64,000 nt of DNA, taken from the NCBI RefSeq assembly GCF_013201545.1, contig NZ_CP053746.1:4292501-4356500 (forward strand), read 5' to 3'. Under the pieces are notes generated by a model. It ran no database searches, was not told the origin of the DNA, and saw only the letters and a program-made list of their open reading frames with translations. Position 1 is the first letter of the stretch. Every line of letters begins with the position of its first letter. A program made the position numbers and the translations under genes. This document shows positions 27,267 through 36,299 of this stretch, in pieces. The DNA comes from Pseudomonas graminis (GTDB lineage Bacteria; Pseudomonadota; Gammaproteobacteria; Pseudomonadales; Pseudomonadaceae).

Positions 27267-28103
27267 ATGTCGAAAGCCCCGTTTCTCATCGCACAGATCA
27301 GCGATCTGCACCTCAAGGCTGGCAACAAACTGACCTATGGCGTGGTCGACACCCTCGGCGCCTTGCGCCGCGCAGTCGATCATTTGAACGCCAGTCAGCC
27401 GCGCCCGGACATCGTGGTAATCAGTGGCGATCTGGTGGACTTCGGTCGCCCGGATGAATACGCCGTCCTGCACCCCGAGCTGGCGCGCCTGAGCATGCCG
27501 TATTATCTGGTACCCGGTAATCACGACGTCCGCGAGCACCTGCTGGCCGAATTTGCCGACCACGTGTACCTGCCGATCTCTGCCGAAGCACCACTGGACT
27601 GGGTGGTCGAAGCCCATCCGGTGAGGCTGATCGGTCTGGACTCGACGATTCCCGGCGCCCACGGCGGGCAAGTGCTGGACAGTCAGATGGCCTGGCTGGA
27701 TGAAGTGCTCGGTCGACGCCCCGCCGTGCCGACCCTGTTGATCATGCACCACCCGCCCTTTGTCACCGGCATCGGCCACATGGACCGCGAAGCGTTCATC
27801 AACGGTGCTGCGCTGGAAGAAGTCATTGGACGCCACCCGCAGGTCGAACGGCTGTTGTGCGGGCATCTGCATCGGCCGATGCAACGACGCTTCGCCGGTA
27901 GCATCAGCTGCACCTGCCCGGGCACCTCGCACCAGATTGTGCTCGACCTGCGCGATGACGCTCCGGCGCATTTCAACCTCGAACCGGCAGGCTACCTGCT
28001 GCATCGCTGGAATGCGGAGGAGGGCCTTGTTACCCACAACGGCGTGTTCGGTGATCACCCGGGGCCGTACCCGTTTTATGACGCGCAGGGGTTGATCGAT
28101 TAG
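27267..28103 (+). CDS. GpdQ-type metallophosphodiesterase
   Basis: 278 residues of the class III cyclic-nucleotide/glycerophosphodiesterase superfamily. Dinuclear metal ligands are all visible: Asp13 and His15 (ISDLHL), Asp55 (SGDLVDFGRP), Asn85 (VPGNHD), His161/162 (MHHPP), His200 and His202 (CGHLHRPMQ). Length and spacing fit Enterobacter GpdQ (274 residues) better than CpdA. Last gene of the LacI/ABC operon, 20 bp after the ATPase stop. No signal peptide, so it would hydrolyse an imported phosphodiester in the cytoplasm. A paralogue sits at 35259-36056. Confidence 0.88.
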   Translation: MSKAPFLIAQISDLHLKAGNKLTYGVVDTLGALRRAVDHLNASQPRPDIVVISGDLVDFGRPDEYAVLHPELARLSMPYYLVPGNHDVREHLLAEFADHVYLPISAEAPLDWVVEAHPVRLIGLDSTIPGAHGGQVLDSQMAWLDEVLGRRPAVPTLLIMHHPPFVTGIGHMDREAFINGAALEEVIGRHPQVERLLCGHLHRPMQRRFAGSISCTCPGTSHQIVLDLRDDAPAHFNLEPAGYLLHRWNAEEGLVTHNGVFGDHPGPYPFYDAQGLID

Positions 28104-28151
28104 GCACGCCCGGTCTCGGATGTGCCGTAAAGCTCCAGACCGGGAGTGCCT
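28102..28151 (+). terminator. Long hairpin at the end of the phosphodiesterase operon
   Basis: AGGCACGCCCGGTCT (28102-28116) pairs with AGACCGGGAGTGCCT (28137-28151), 14 of 15 positions, overlapping the stop codon. The T-run after it is short and interrupted (TAGGTGTTTT), so it may terminate weakly or protect the mRNA 3' end. Confidence 0.5.
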
Positions 28152-28204
28152 TAGGTGTTTTGCGGGCGCCATCGGGGGAGGCGGCGTGATGAAACTGACG
28201 TCAT

Positions 28205-28246
28205 CTATAATCGCTCTATAATCGCTCTATAGTCGCCTATAAACGC
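28205..28246 (+). repeat. Four tandem CTATAATCGCT-type repeats
   Basis: Units of 11, 11, 10 and 10 bp: CTATAATCGCT twice, then CTATAGTCGC and CTATAAACGC, ending exactly at the ATG of the next small gene. The period is close to one DNA turn and each unit contains a -10-like TATAAT. Could be an operator array or promoter cluster. Confidence 0.75.
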
Positions 28247-28492
28247 ATGGGCAGCATGGGCGATAACTTCGCCCCGTTCGAGGCGCCCACCATGGCGTTG
28301 TACGCCGCAGCGATGGCGCACGTAGGGACCGCGGAAAATGACATCAAAGTTGAAGTGCCGGGCGTGCAGCAAGCGCTGATTGCCCTGCAGGAAAAGAACC
28401 TGGTGTGGAAGGCTTCGCGGGGTGTCTATGCGGTGGATGAGCACGTGATCGTTGATCTGCTTCGTGCCGACGGGCTGCTGGAAGGCTTGTAG
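28247..28492 (+). CDS. Small hypothetical protein, winged-helix-like
   Basis: 81 residues (ATG at 28247 or 28256) with no ribosome-binding site; the tandem repeat array abuts the start. The middle, QQALIALQEKNLVWKASRGV, looks like a winged-helix segment as found at the C-terminus of larger ATPases or regulators. It may be the 3' remnant of a longer gene. No function assigned. Confidence 0.5.
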   Translation: MGSMGDNFAPFEAPTMALYAAAMAHVGTAENDIKVEVPGVQQALIALQEKNLVWKASRGVYAVDEHVIVDLLRADGLLEGL

Positions 28493-28513
28493 CCTCGCGG
28501 CAGCCCGGAATGG

Positions 28514-28753
28514 TTACCGCTTAAGGGCGATGGCCTCCTGGACAAGGCACTCAAGGGCAAACTGCTCGGTGTAGGTCATCTGAATGGGCGTCGTTTCGCC
28601 CTTGACGGTTCTTTCGCCATCAAGGATGTAGCGGATGCGCTTGTCAGTGACCCCGATACGCTTGGCAATCCACGAAGGTGTTTGTCCAATCCGCGAAATC
28701 AGCTTGTCGGCGTATTCGGTGGAAGGGTTATAAAGTTCTGCGTTGGGTGTCAT
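28514..28753 (-). CDS. Small HTH (Cro/CI-like) protein
   Basis: 79 residues. The stretch ISRIGQTPSWIAKRIGVTDK followed by RIRYILDGER is a helix-turn-helix of the Cro/XRE type. The Shine-Dalgarno is weak (GGACG). Converges on the small protein at 28247. Similar short proteins occur in Pseudomonas accessory regions; targets unknown. Confidence 0.6.
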   Translation of the reverse strand: MTPNAELYNPSTEYADKLISRIGQTPSWIAKRIGVTDKRIRYILDGERTVKGETTPIQMTYTEQFALECLVQEAIALKR

Positions 28754-28955
28754 GTGACGTCCGGATAGAGGTTAGGCGCTGTGTGTTCAGGCGAATGCCG
28801 CACAGTGTGCCAATAACCGGGCTGCGTCGCGACCCCAATGGTGTTCGCCAGCGCTGCGACGGGTCTAAAGGGGGAGGGCCCGGGGAAGAGATTCGCCCTG
28901 GGCTCACGCGCTGCTGCCCGTCCTTGGTGCCCGTGCAAATGCGGCAGAGACTGAT

Positions 28956-31871
28956 TCAGGCAATATCAGGTTCTGAAAATGTTATAGCCAACGTGCGTGA
29001 AGATTTAATCATGGCGGCACATTCTTCACTCGTGACGGGTTTACTGAAAAGGTAACCCTGAATTTGATCGCAACCATGTTTCACAAGCAACTCTAGCTGG
29101 TCGAATGTTTCGACACCTTCCGCAATGACGTTTAAATCCAGTTCGTGTGCCAACACGATGACCGCTCGGGTGATCGCCGCGTCTTCATGATTGCTTGTTA
29201 TATCTTTTATAAAAATTCTATCGATTTTGAGCGTGTCGATAGGGAATCGCTTCAAGTAGGCCAAGCTGGAATAACCCGTTCCGAAATCATCCACCGAAAG
29301 CCCTATGCCATATGACTTTATCTCTCGAAGTATTTCAACTGCCGACTCGGGTTCAATCATCAGCACGGATTCCGTGAGCTCGAACTCTAAAAGAGCGGGG
29401 TTGATACCGTATTCTTCCAGGATATGCCTGACGATTTTAGCCAGCCCTTTTACCTGAAGCTGCCTGGCTGAAAGGTTGATGGCGATCGGTACCACCCCGA
29501 GATTGTTATCTTCCCAACCTTTCAGGGTTTCACAGACTTTCCGGATGACCCATTCGCCCACGGGAATGATCAGGCCGGTGTCTTCAAGCATAGGGATAAA
29601 ATCGGCGGGAGAAACGAGGCCGAGCTCTGGATGTTTCCACCTCAGTAAAGCCTCCAGACCACTGATGCTGCTGTCTGTGAGGCTGACCTTGGGCTGAAAA
29701 TGCAGAATGAACTCGTCGCGACCAAGTGCGCCCCGCAATAGCGTTTCAGTTTGCAAACGCTTGACGGCACTTTCATTCATCTCGGCAGTGTAAAACTTAT
29801 AATTATTACGACCGCTCTTTTTTGCATGGTACATGGCGGTATCAGCGTGCTTGAGGATGACGCCAGCGTCATCCCCGTCAAAGGGATAATTAGCGATGCC
29901 AACGCTCGCTGAAACGAATATATCCTGGCCACGAAGATTAAAGGGTTTTGCCAAAGCGTCGACAATATGGGTCGCGAGCGATTTTATGGAGCTCTCCGAA
30001 TAAGCAGCCTGTGTGACAACAATCGAAAATTCATCGCCCCCCAGCCGCGCAACCAGGCTGTCGTCATCGGTATGTTCTTCCAGGCGCCGGCTCGCCTGGA
30101 TGAGCAACTCATCTCCTACGGCATGCCCCATGGTGTCGTTCACGGTTTTGAATCTGTCCAGATCGATGAACATGACGCTGATTGCAGATGGCGCGTATGC
30201 AGAGTGGCTGATTGCAGTGTGCAGGTAATTATTCAGGAACCAGCGATTAGGCAGATGTGTGAGCGAATCATTTTCGGCCAGATAGGTAAGCCTTTTCTTT
30301 GCGTTATCCCGTTCAAGCGCAGCTGCCAGCAGGTTTGCCAACGTTTGGAGGTAGCTAACGTCTTCAGGTGTAAAGGCGTGCACTGTGGTGGCATAAACCC
30401 CGAGCACACCCTTAAATGCATCCCCGCAAGGCATATCGACCTCAACACGGCTTCTAATGCGCTCAGCTCCCACTGTGTCAACCGACAGCAATTTGTACTT
30501 CGCATCCGGCGTATCGGAAATATCGAGCCCGGCAGAAGAACCCATACCGCTCAAGAATGCATTCGTGTCGCTATTGCGGATATCAATATTGGTCAAGCCA
30601 GTTTCAGCGTTGAGGATGACTCCGTGACTCACGCGATCAACGACTAATAAAGCGGCCTTACTCATGCTCAACCCTTGCGCCGCTGTCAGTGCGGCCAGTT
30701 CACCCAGGGCGCTGACGTTTTCCTCTGTCAATGCCTGCTGGCCAAACAAGGCGATCAGGTGTTGCCTTCTGGCGTTATCCAGAATCGCCACCTCAAACTC
30801 TTTTCGATCGGTGATATCGATGTCGATGCAGATATATTTTTCAACGCCGCCCCTGTCATCGAGAATAGGGATGATGGTGCGTTGATGCCATTTCTCCGTA
30901 CCGGCCTGACCTGTAAGCCTGACCTCACCGTTCCACACTTCACGTTCAGGCGCCCACTGCCACGGCTGAGTGGCTGAAGACATGCCGTTCCAGACTTGAT
31001 CAATCGTCAGCTCTAAAAGCTCGGCGCGGGAACGCTGTGAGCTGGTTACAAATCGTTCGTTGACGTAGGTGATGCGACCGGAGGGCGAACATTCGCAGAC
31101 GATTGAAACCTCATCCAGGGCGTTTTTATGCTGCACCAAGGTGTTCATCAACGATTCGATGCGCTGACCAAAGTGATTACGCATATTCGCCGCAGTACGG
31201 TTTACCGCTTTGATTGCCTCCTGTATTTCGACGGGAGCATCCGCGACCAACATCGCTTCCGCTGCCACTGCGCCGGACGCGATTTCCGCTTCATAGGAGT
31301 GGAGCTTGTCCAGGTGGGCAAGCGAACGCTTGATCACCCATCCCATCAACAACAAGCTTGTGAGCAAGAAAAGCACTGCCAGCACGGTAGCTTGCACCAC
31401 CAAATTACACAGTTCGGTCGCTATTTTCTCGGCGTTGAATGACAGGCGCATCACGCCATAATCTTTTCCACCGATCGTAATCGGTCGGTTGACATCGAAT
31501 AATCGTGCAGCGACCTCGGCCTCTATCCACGCGGGGGCTCTGCCAGCGGGCGCACTGGGCGCCTGCAGGCGAATGACTCCACCCGACAGGTCAATAAACA
31601 TGGAGGATTGAAACGGCGAGCGAGCCAGGGTCTTTTCGAGGGTTCTTTTGATGGTGTCGTAATCGCCGATGACGACACTTTCCTCCACGGCCTGCGCGGC
31701 AACCTCTATCAGCATGTTGGCGGTGTCTTGGATTTCCTCGATATGCTGAAGAAGCTGATTTTTATAAAAAAGACCCAGCCCGGCCGTAAGGAACACCACT
31801 ATCAGAATAGACAGCATCCCCAATATTTGCGACGTCAGTGATTTGGGCAGCAGGCTTTTAAAGAAAGTCAT
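28956..31871 (-). CDS. Membrane GGDEF-EAL protein with periplasmic sensor, PAS and GAF
   Basis: 971 residues. TM helix about 13-35, periplasmic region about 36-155, TM about 158-182, HAMP-like linker, PAS about 250-360, GAF about 385-520, GGDEF about 530-700 with intact GGDEF at 611-615, and EAL to the C-terminus with EALLRW and DDFGTGYSS. No RxxD inhibitory site precedes GGDEF. It could make or degrade c-di-GMP. GAGG six bases before the ATG. It lies 31 bp downstream of a PhnD-like binding protein gene, suggesting the secreted protein loads ligand onto the periplasmic domain. Visibly lower GC than flanking genes. Confidence 0.9.
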   Translation of the reverse strand: MTFFKSLLPKSLTSQILGMLSILIVVFLTAGLGLFYKNQLLQHIEEIQDTANMLIEVAAQAVEESVVIGDYDTIKRTLEKTLARSPFQSSMFIDLSGGVIRLQAPSAPAGRAPAWIEAEVAARLFDVNRPITIGGKDYGVMRLSFNAEKIATELCNLVVQATVLAVLFLLTSLLLMGWVIKRSLAHLDKLHSYEAEIASGAVAAEAMLVADAPVEIQEAIKAVNRTAANMRNHFGQRIESLMNTLVQHKNALDEVSIVCECSPSGRITYVNERFVTSSQRSRAELLELTIDQVWNGMSSATQPWQWAPEREVWNGEVRLTGQAGTEKWHQRTIIPILDDRGGVEKYICIDIDITDRKEFEVAILDNARRQHLIALFGQQALTEENVSALGELAALTAAQGLSMSKAALLVVDRVSHGVILNAETGLTNIDIRNSDTNAFLSGMGSSAGLDISDTPDAKYKLLSVDTVGAERIRSRVEVDMPCGDAFKGVLGVYATTVHAFTPEDVSYLQTLANLLAAALERDNAKKRLTYLAENDSLTHLPNRWFLNNYLHTAISHSAYAPSAISVMFIDLDRFKTVNDTMGHAVGDELLIQASRRLEEHTDDDSLVARLGGDEFSIVVTQAAYSESSIKSLATHIVDALAKPFNLRGQDIFVSASVGIANYPFDGDDAGVILKHADTAMYHAKKSGRNNYKFYTAEMNESAVKRLQTETLLRGALGRDEFILHFQPKVSLTDSSISGLEALLRWKHPELGLVSPADFIPMLEDTGLIIPVGEWVIRKVCETLKGWEDNNLGVVPIAINLSARQLQVKGLAKIVRHILEEYGINPALLEFELTESVLMIEPESAVEILREIKSYGIGLSVDDFGTGYSSLAYLKRFPIDTLKIDRIFIKDITSNHEDAAITRAVIVLAHELDLNVIAEGVETFDQLELLVKHGCDQIQGYLFSKPVTSEECAAMIKSSRTLAITFSEPDIA

Positions 31872-31902
31872 TAATAGCCTCTTCAGCTAAATGTCAGATT
31901 AT

Positions 31903-32754
31903 TTACTTGAGGTTTGCCGGCAAGCCGCTGTAGAAATCACGATAGGAAGCGTAATCCGCCGCCGTGGCAGGAATAAAGGTAATCGGCGCGGGTGCATGGA
32001 CCAACTCGGTCGCCTCATGAAGAATCTTGCTGCCGTCTTTGTCGTACTGCATGTTGAAAAATGCGTTGGCTACCGCATCAACTTCTTTTTGTGAAATACG
32101 AGGGGAGACCATGAGGGCTAAATCATTGAACGAGGACGAATTCCACAATACGCGGAACGTCTTACCTTCTCTTTCCGTGTAGCCGCTGACAAGCTGTGAG
32201 TTGACCCCCATCGCCTGAGCCTTGCCGCTGAGCAGCTGGCTGAAGGCGCCGTCCATGTTTCCTGCAAATACCGTAGACGTATGTATTCCTTTCTTTACCA
32301 ATTCCGAGCTGGTGACTTTATAAGCAATGAACGCTTCGGGCCCGGGGTACACGACCTCCTTGCCTTCCAGTTCAGAAAGGCTATGGATGGGCGAATCGGC
32401 AGGGACCACGATTTGTCCTTCGAGGGGAGGCGCGTCACGGCGACCAAATACCTTCCAGCCCATTTTGTCGCGCTCAGGGCTAAAAAGATGATTGGTGAAA
32501 GCGAAATCAACTTCTTGTGCGAGCACATAACTGGTTGTGTCAGAGGATGTGCGCCCTAATTTTAGCGTGAGATTCACGCCACTTTTTTCGGACACATATC
32601 GTATGATCGGGTTCCAGAAACTGGCTGAGAGATTAAGATTGTATTGATTGACGGGCGAAAAGTTGTAGACCTTAAGATCTTCAGAGACAGCCACATTTGA
32701 CAGCCCAAAAGACAGCGCAATAATAATGGCTTTGCAGGTTAGGCGTAACGTCAC
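31903..32754 (-). CDS. PhnD-like periplasmic binding protein (partner of GGDEF-EAL protein)
   Basis: 283 residues, GTG start with GGAG seven bases upstream. Signal peptide ending NVAVSE, then a type II phosphonate/phosphate-type binding fold (LAQEVDFAFTNHLFSPERDK, LEGKEVVYPGPEAFIAYKV, LLSGKAQAMGVNSQLVSGYT). No transporter genes are near; the next gene is a membrane c-di-GMP enzyme, so a sensory role is likely, comparable to NspS with MbaA in Vibrio cholerae (different binding-protein family). AT-richer than the neighbourhood. Confidence 0.82.
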   Translation of the reverse strand: MTLRLTCKAIIIALSFGLSNVAVSEDLKVYNFSPVNQYNLNLSASFWNPIIRYVSEKSGVNLTLKLGRTSSDTTSYVLAQEVDFAFTNHLFSPERDKMGWKVFGRRDAPPLEGQIVVPADSPIHSLSELEGKEVVYPGPEAFIAYKVTSSELVKKGIHTSTVFAGNMDGAFSQLLSGKAQAMGVNSQLVSGYTEREGKTFRVLWNSSSFNDLALMVSPRISQKEVDAVANAFFNMQYDKDGSKILHEATELVHAPAPITFIPATAADYASYRDFYSGLPANLK

Positions 32755-32959
32755 GTGTGCACTCCAGATGTAGACTGACTTTTCACTTAAAGGCCTTTAA
32801 AGCCAGATTAAGCTCGGCAATCTAAATCAATCGGCTGATGAGCGGGGATCTGAAGCACCGGCTGCATAAATAAATAGTTAACTTCATTGGATCCACTAAG
32901 CCGCATAGGCCCAATGGATACAAAGCACCATGATTGCATTCGGTGCAGATCGTCTTGAG

Positions 32960-33838
32960 TCACCCAGACTTCAGAGCCTGTTCAAGATGTTCAAGCAGCA
33001 CGCGCACCCGGTTGGGTACGTACTGACGAGTAGGAAGTACTGCTGCTATGGACAGTTGCTCAGGCACCCCATCTTCCAGCTCTACGAGGACCAGACTGCC
33101 GTCCGCGAGGGCGGTGCGTACGTCCCAGTAAGTCAGCATGGCCAGACCGAGTCCCAATTTGCTGGCCGCTCTGACGGACTCGACACTATTAGCTGAGAAC
33201 GATGCTTCGGCACGGATGGATACCTCTTCTCCCTGATGGACAAATGGCCAACAAGGCATGCCATGCAGGCCGATGCACTGATGACGTTTAAGGTCTTCAA
33301 GGTAGGTCGGCGTGCCCTGCCTGGCGAGATATCCAGGACTTGCGCAGATGACCCGTGGGTTCGGAGCAAGCGCGCGGGCTACCAACCCGGAATCGCTGAG
33401 TGTCGCTATGCGGATCGCGACGTCGATACCCAGGCCCACGATGTCGACGATGCGATCAGAGAGTGTCAGGTCAACCTGCAGCGCTGGGTTTTCTGCAAGC
33501 AGCCGGGGAATCACCGGCATGATCATTTCCTGGCCGAACACGGTAGGAGCGGTGACTCTCAGTAGGCCGCTGGCCGCTCCGGCACTCGCTTTCAATGTGG
33601 CGCGCGCTGCCTCGTTAGCCTCCAGCATGCTTCTGGCGAACGGTAACAATACTTCTCCCTCGGGCGTGAGGGACGCAGAGCGGGTCGTTCTTTGAACAAG
33701 CCGCACCCCTAATTCTTTTTCCAGAGAGGCAAGTCGTCGGGACACTGTCATGGCTGACAGCCCAAGTCGTCTCGCCGCCCCTGAAAGGCTGCTGGCGGTT
33801 GCCACCGCAGCGAACACTTCAACATCCTGAATCTGCAT
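32960..33838 (-). CDS. LysR-family transcriptional regulator
   Basis: 292 residues. HTH IQDVEVFAAVATASSLSGAA with SAMTVSRRLASLEKELGVRL, then the effector domain. Divergent from the old yellow enzyme gene at 33965, its probable target. Confidence 0.9.
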   Translation of the reverse strand: MQIQDVEVFAAVATASSLSGAARRLGLSAMTVSRRLASLEKELGVRLVQRTTRSASLTPEGEVLLPFARSMLEANEAARATLKASAGAASGLLRVTAPTVFGQEMIMPVIPRLLAENPALQVDLTLSDRIVDIVGLGIDVAIRIATLSDSGLVARALAPNPRVICASPGYLARQGTPTYLEDLKRHQCIGLHGMPCWPFVHQGEEVSIRAEASFSANSVESVRAASKLGLGLAMLTYWDVRTALADGSLVLVELEDGVPEQLSIAAVLPTRQYVPNRVRVLLEHLEQALKSG

Positions 33839-33964
33839 CGATTATATCTCTCAGCGTTACGCCGCCTTATCTCCCTGGCCGTCTTATACCTTCACCTGAT
33901 CAGGGATATCGTCACCCAGCATAAGGCCTTGGAAATGAATCTCTGGCCAACGAAGGTCCAATCA

Positions 33965-35062
33965 ATGAACACGCCCGGCAAGAAGATCCTGGACACTTTC
34001 GACATCGGCGACCTGAAATTAAAGAACCGGCTCGCTGTTGCACCCATGACTCGCGTCAGCGCAACTGAACAGGGCAGTGCCTCGGAGACGATGGGACGAT
34101 ACTACGAACGCTTTGCCAAAGGCGGTTTTGGGCTGGTGATCACTGAAGGGATCTACACCGACCAGAAATTCGCTCAAGGCTATCGGTTTCAACCTGGTAT
34201 CACTGATGCTGAACAAGCCTTGGCCTGGCGAGCCATTACCAGTCGCATACATCGCCATCAAGGCCTGATCTTCGCGCAACTCATGCACGCAGGGGCCTTG
34301 AGTCAGGGAAACCGGTTCCTGAGCGAGACGGCCGGCCCTTCTGCCATACGTCCCAAAGGTGAGCAGATGAAGTTCTACTATGGCGAGGGCCAATACGCCG
34401 TACCCAGGGTCATGACCGATGAAGACATCGCCGATGCGATTGAAGGATTCGGCAATGCCGCAAGATTGGCAGTCGGGAGCGCAGGGTTCGATGGCGTAGA
34501 AATTCATGGCGCCAACGGCTATCTGCTTGATCAATTCCTCACTGACTATACGAACCTGCGAACAGACCGCTGGGGCGCAAGCGTCCGCGATCGAATTGCC
34601 CTGACTCTTGAGGTGATCAAGGCCGTAAGAGCAGTGGTAGGGGGCGCTCGCGTGGGTGTTCGAATTTCACAGGGCAAGGTCAACGATTACGCACACAAAT
34701 GGGCTGAAGGCGAAGCTGCCGCCGAGACCATTTTTGGATCGCTGGAAGACGCAGGTATCCAGTACATTCATGTCACAGAACACAAAGCGTGGGAGCCTGC
34801 GTTCAGCGAGAGCGGCCCCAGCCTGGTCAGCCTGGCTCGTCGATATGCTCCACGGGTCGCCATAGTCGCCAATGGCGGGCTGGACAACCCTCAGCATGCC
34901 GAGCACGTTCTCAATGACGGCGCTGACATCGTTGCACTGGGTAAAGGCGCGCTGGCTAATCCTGATTACCCGAACCGGCTGTTGATGAATCAGCCCATGA
35001 AGGAGTTTGACTTCTCACTGCTTGGCCCTATCGCAAACATCAAAGATAGTGAGCTGGCTTAA
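33965..35062 (+). CDS. Old yellow enzyme family NADH:flavin oxidoreductase
   Basis: 365-residue FMN-dependent TIM barrel. LKNRLAVAPMTRVSA at the N-terminus, FAQLMHAGALSQ, the substrate-binding GVEIHGANGYLLDQFLTDYT, and the FMN phosphate site IVANGGLDNP to VALGKGALANPD. Reduces activated alkenes or nitro compounds with NAD(P)H; substrate unknown. ATG at 33965 chosen from AAGG spacing and family length; two earlier in-frame codons are possible. Confidence 0.88.
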   Translation: MNTPGKKILDTFDIGDLKLKNRLAVAPMTRVSATEQGSASETMGRYYERFAKGGFGLVITEGIYTDQKFAQGYRFQPGITDAEQALAWRAITSRIHRHQGLIFAQLMHAGALSQGNRFLSETAGPSAIRPKGEQMKFYYGEGQYAVPRVMTDEDIADAIEGFGNAARLAVGSAGFDGVEIHGANGYLLDQFLTDYTNLRTDRWGASVRDRIALTLEVIKAVRAVVGGARVGVRISQGKVNDYAHKWAEGEAAAETIFGSLEDAGIQYIHVTEHKAWEPAFSESGPSLVSLARRYAPRVAIVANGGLDNPQHAEHVLNDGADIVALGKGALANPDYPNRLLMNQPMKEFDFSLLGPIANIKDSELA

Positions 35063-35258
35063 GATTAAGTCGCTATTGAAGTCCAAAAACAGGGATTCAG
35101 TGACGTCTGCGTTGGGTCAATGGCAGTGGTTCGCGAGAGACGGCTAGGGGTCGACAGCGGTTGATCATGAACGTCTGCTTTTGGCCGATAGCTCCCCGTC
35201 ACCCGCACTAACCCGATGCAGGCACTCACCCCATCTATTTCCCGCCACACTCCTGCGC
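35063..35258. other. Intergenic segment resembling a dispersed Pseudomonas sequence
   Basis: Between convergent genes. GTCTGCTTTTGGCCGATAGC, with the adjacent GGTCGACAGCGG, resembles a short sequence I recall from many Pseudomonas intergenic regions. I see no coding signal or hairpin of terminator quality. Confidence 0.3.
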
Positions 35259-36056
35259 TCAAGCAAACGGCAGTGGCCCGCGGAATGTGCCGATGGGCAC
35301 CCAGTGGGTAATCAGACCGGTATCCACCTTCCAGTGATGCAGGAGTAACGCCGGCGGCTCCACATACGACGCCTCTTCAGCCTCTGCATCCAGGGCCAAC
35401 CCGATGGCAGTCGTTGTGCTGGGCGCAGTGCAGAGGACTGTGCCGCCAAAACGTAATTGCATCGAGCGGTGAATGTGTCCGCACACCACACGTTCGATCG
35501 CCGGATAGCGCTGCACCACTTCGCGCAGCCGCTCCGAGTTCCGGCAGGCATACGTATCGATGTAAGGAATGCCACTGAGGAACGGTGGCTGGTGCAGCAT
35601 GACCAGAGTCGGGCGCGTCGGCTCCTGGGCAAGTGCCGCATCGAGCCAGGCCCCAGCCGCCTCGGTCATGTCGCCGTGGTGTTCCAGGGGTACGGTCACA
35701 TCCACACCAATGATCCGTACCGGTCCGAGGTCATCGGCGACGAAGTGCCACGGGCCTGCCGTTGAAGAGAGATACGGCTGGGAAAAGGTAGAACCCATTA
35801 ATGTTCGGTCATCATGGTTCCCGGGAATCATCAACAACGGCTGCTCGATGCCGGCCAGCAATTCACGCGCCATTGCATACTCTTGCGGTAGACCCTCATC
35901 CACCAGGTCGCCGGTGATGATCACGACATCGGGTCGCGGCAAAAGCTTGTTCAGGTGTGCAATGGCTTGCTCGCACATCGTGTTTGAATCAACCAGCCCC
36001 TGATAAAGCATGCCTTGCGGCCTGATATGCAGATCGGAAAGGTGGGCAATCAGCAC
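35259..36056 (-). CDS. GpdQ-type metallophosphodiesterase (second copy)
   Basis: 265 residues from a GTG at 36056 with GGAGAA six bases upstream; the frame is open 84 codons further but not protein-like. Metal ligands match GpdQ almost residue for residue: Asp8, His10 (HLSDLH), Asp50 (TGDLVDEG), Asn80 (IPGNHDD), His155 (LHQPP), His194 and His196 (CGHIHRSMQ). Hydrolyses phosphodiesters such as glycerophosphodiesters by family. Stands alone, divergent from the AraC gene of the acetylpolyamine operon. Confidence 0.87.
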   Translation of the reverse strand: MLIAHLSDLHIRPQGMLYQGLVDSNTMCEQAIAHLNKLLPRPDVVIITGDLVDEGLPQEYAMARELLAGIEQPLLMIPGNHDDRTLMGSTFSQPYLSSTAGPWHFVADDLGPVRIIGVDVTVPLEHHGDMTEAAGAWLDAALAQEPTRPTLVMLHQPPFLSGIPYIDTYACRNSERLREVVQRYPAIERVVCGHIHRSMQLRFGGTVLCTAPSTTTAIGLALDAEAEEASYVEPPALLLHHWKVDTGLITHWVPIGTFRGPLPFA

Positions 36057-36299
36057 GGGACATTCTCCATAGGGGACGCGGTGATCAATGGCAGGGTGAA
36101 GGTAGCATGCCTGAGCTGCGATGGACGGGGTCAGCGTCCATGCGGCATAGCAGGGCGCCGAGCTATTGAAGGGCCGGAACGGGCGATGGGTGTCAAACCG
36201 GCACAGCGTCGAACAGCCAGTCACCGAAGCAAAATTGAAGGGCGGGTTCCCGGCACATAACTTGCCCGTCTCGTACTCCTCGCCTTGCAGGAAGTCCCC

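Noticed and set aside
28205..28246. Tandem repeats considered as plasmid or phage iterons
   Set aside because: No replication initiator or other replication gene is nearby; four short units next to a small gene fit an operator or promoter array better.
28205..32754. The AT-richer patch considered as a defined genomic island
   Set aside because: No integrase, tRNA target, direct-repeat ends or insertion sequence were found, so only a transfer hint can be supported.
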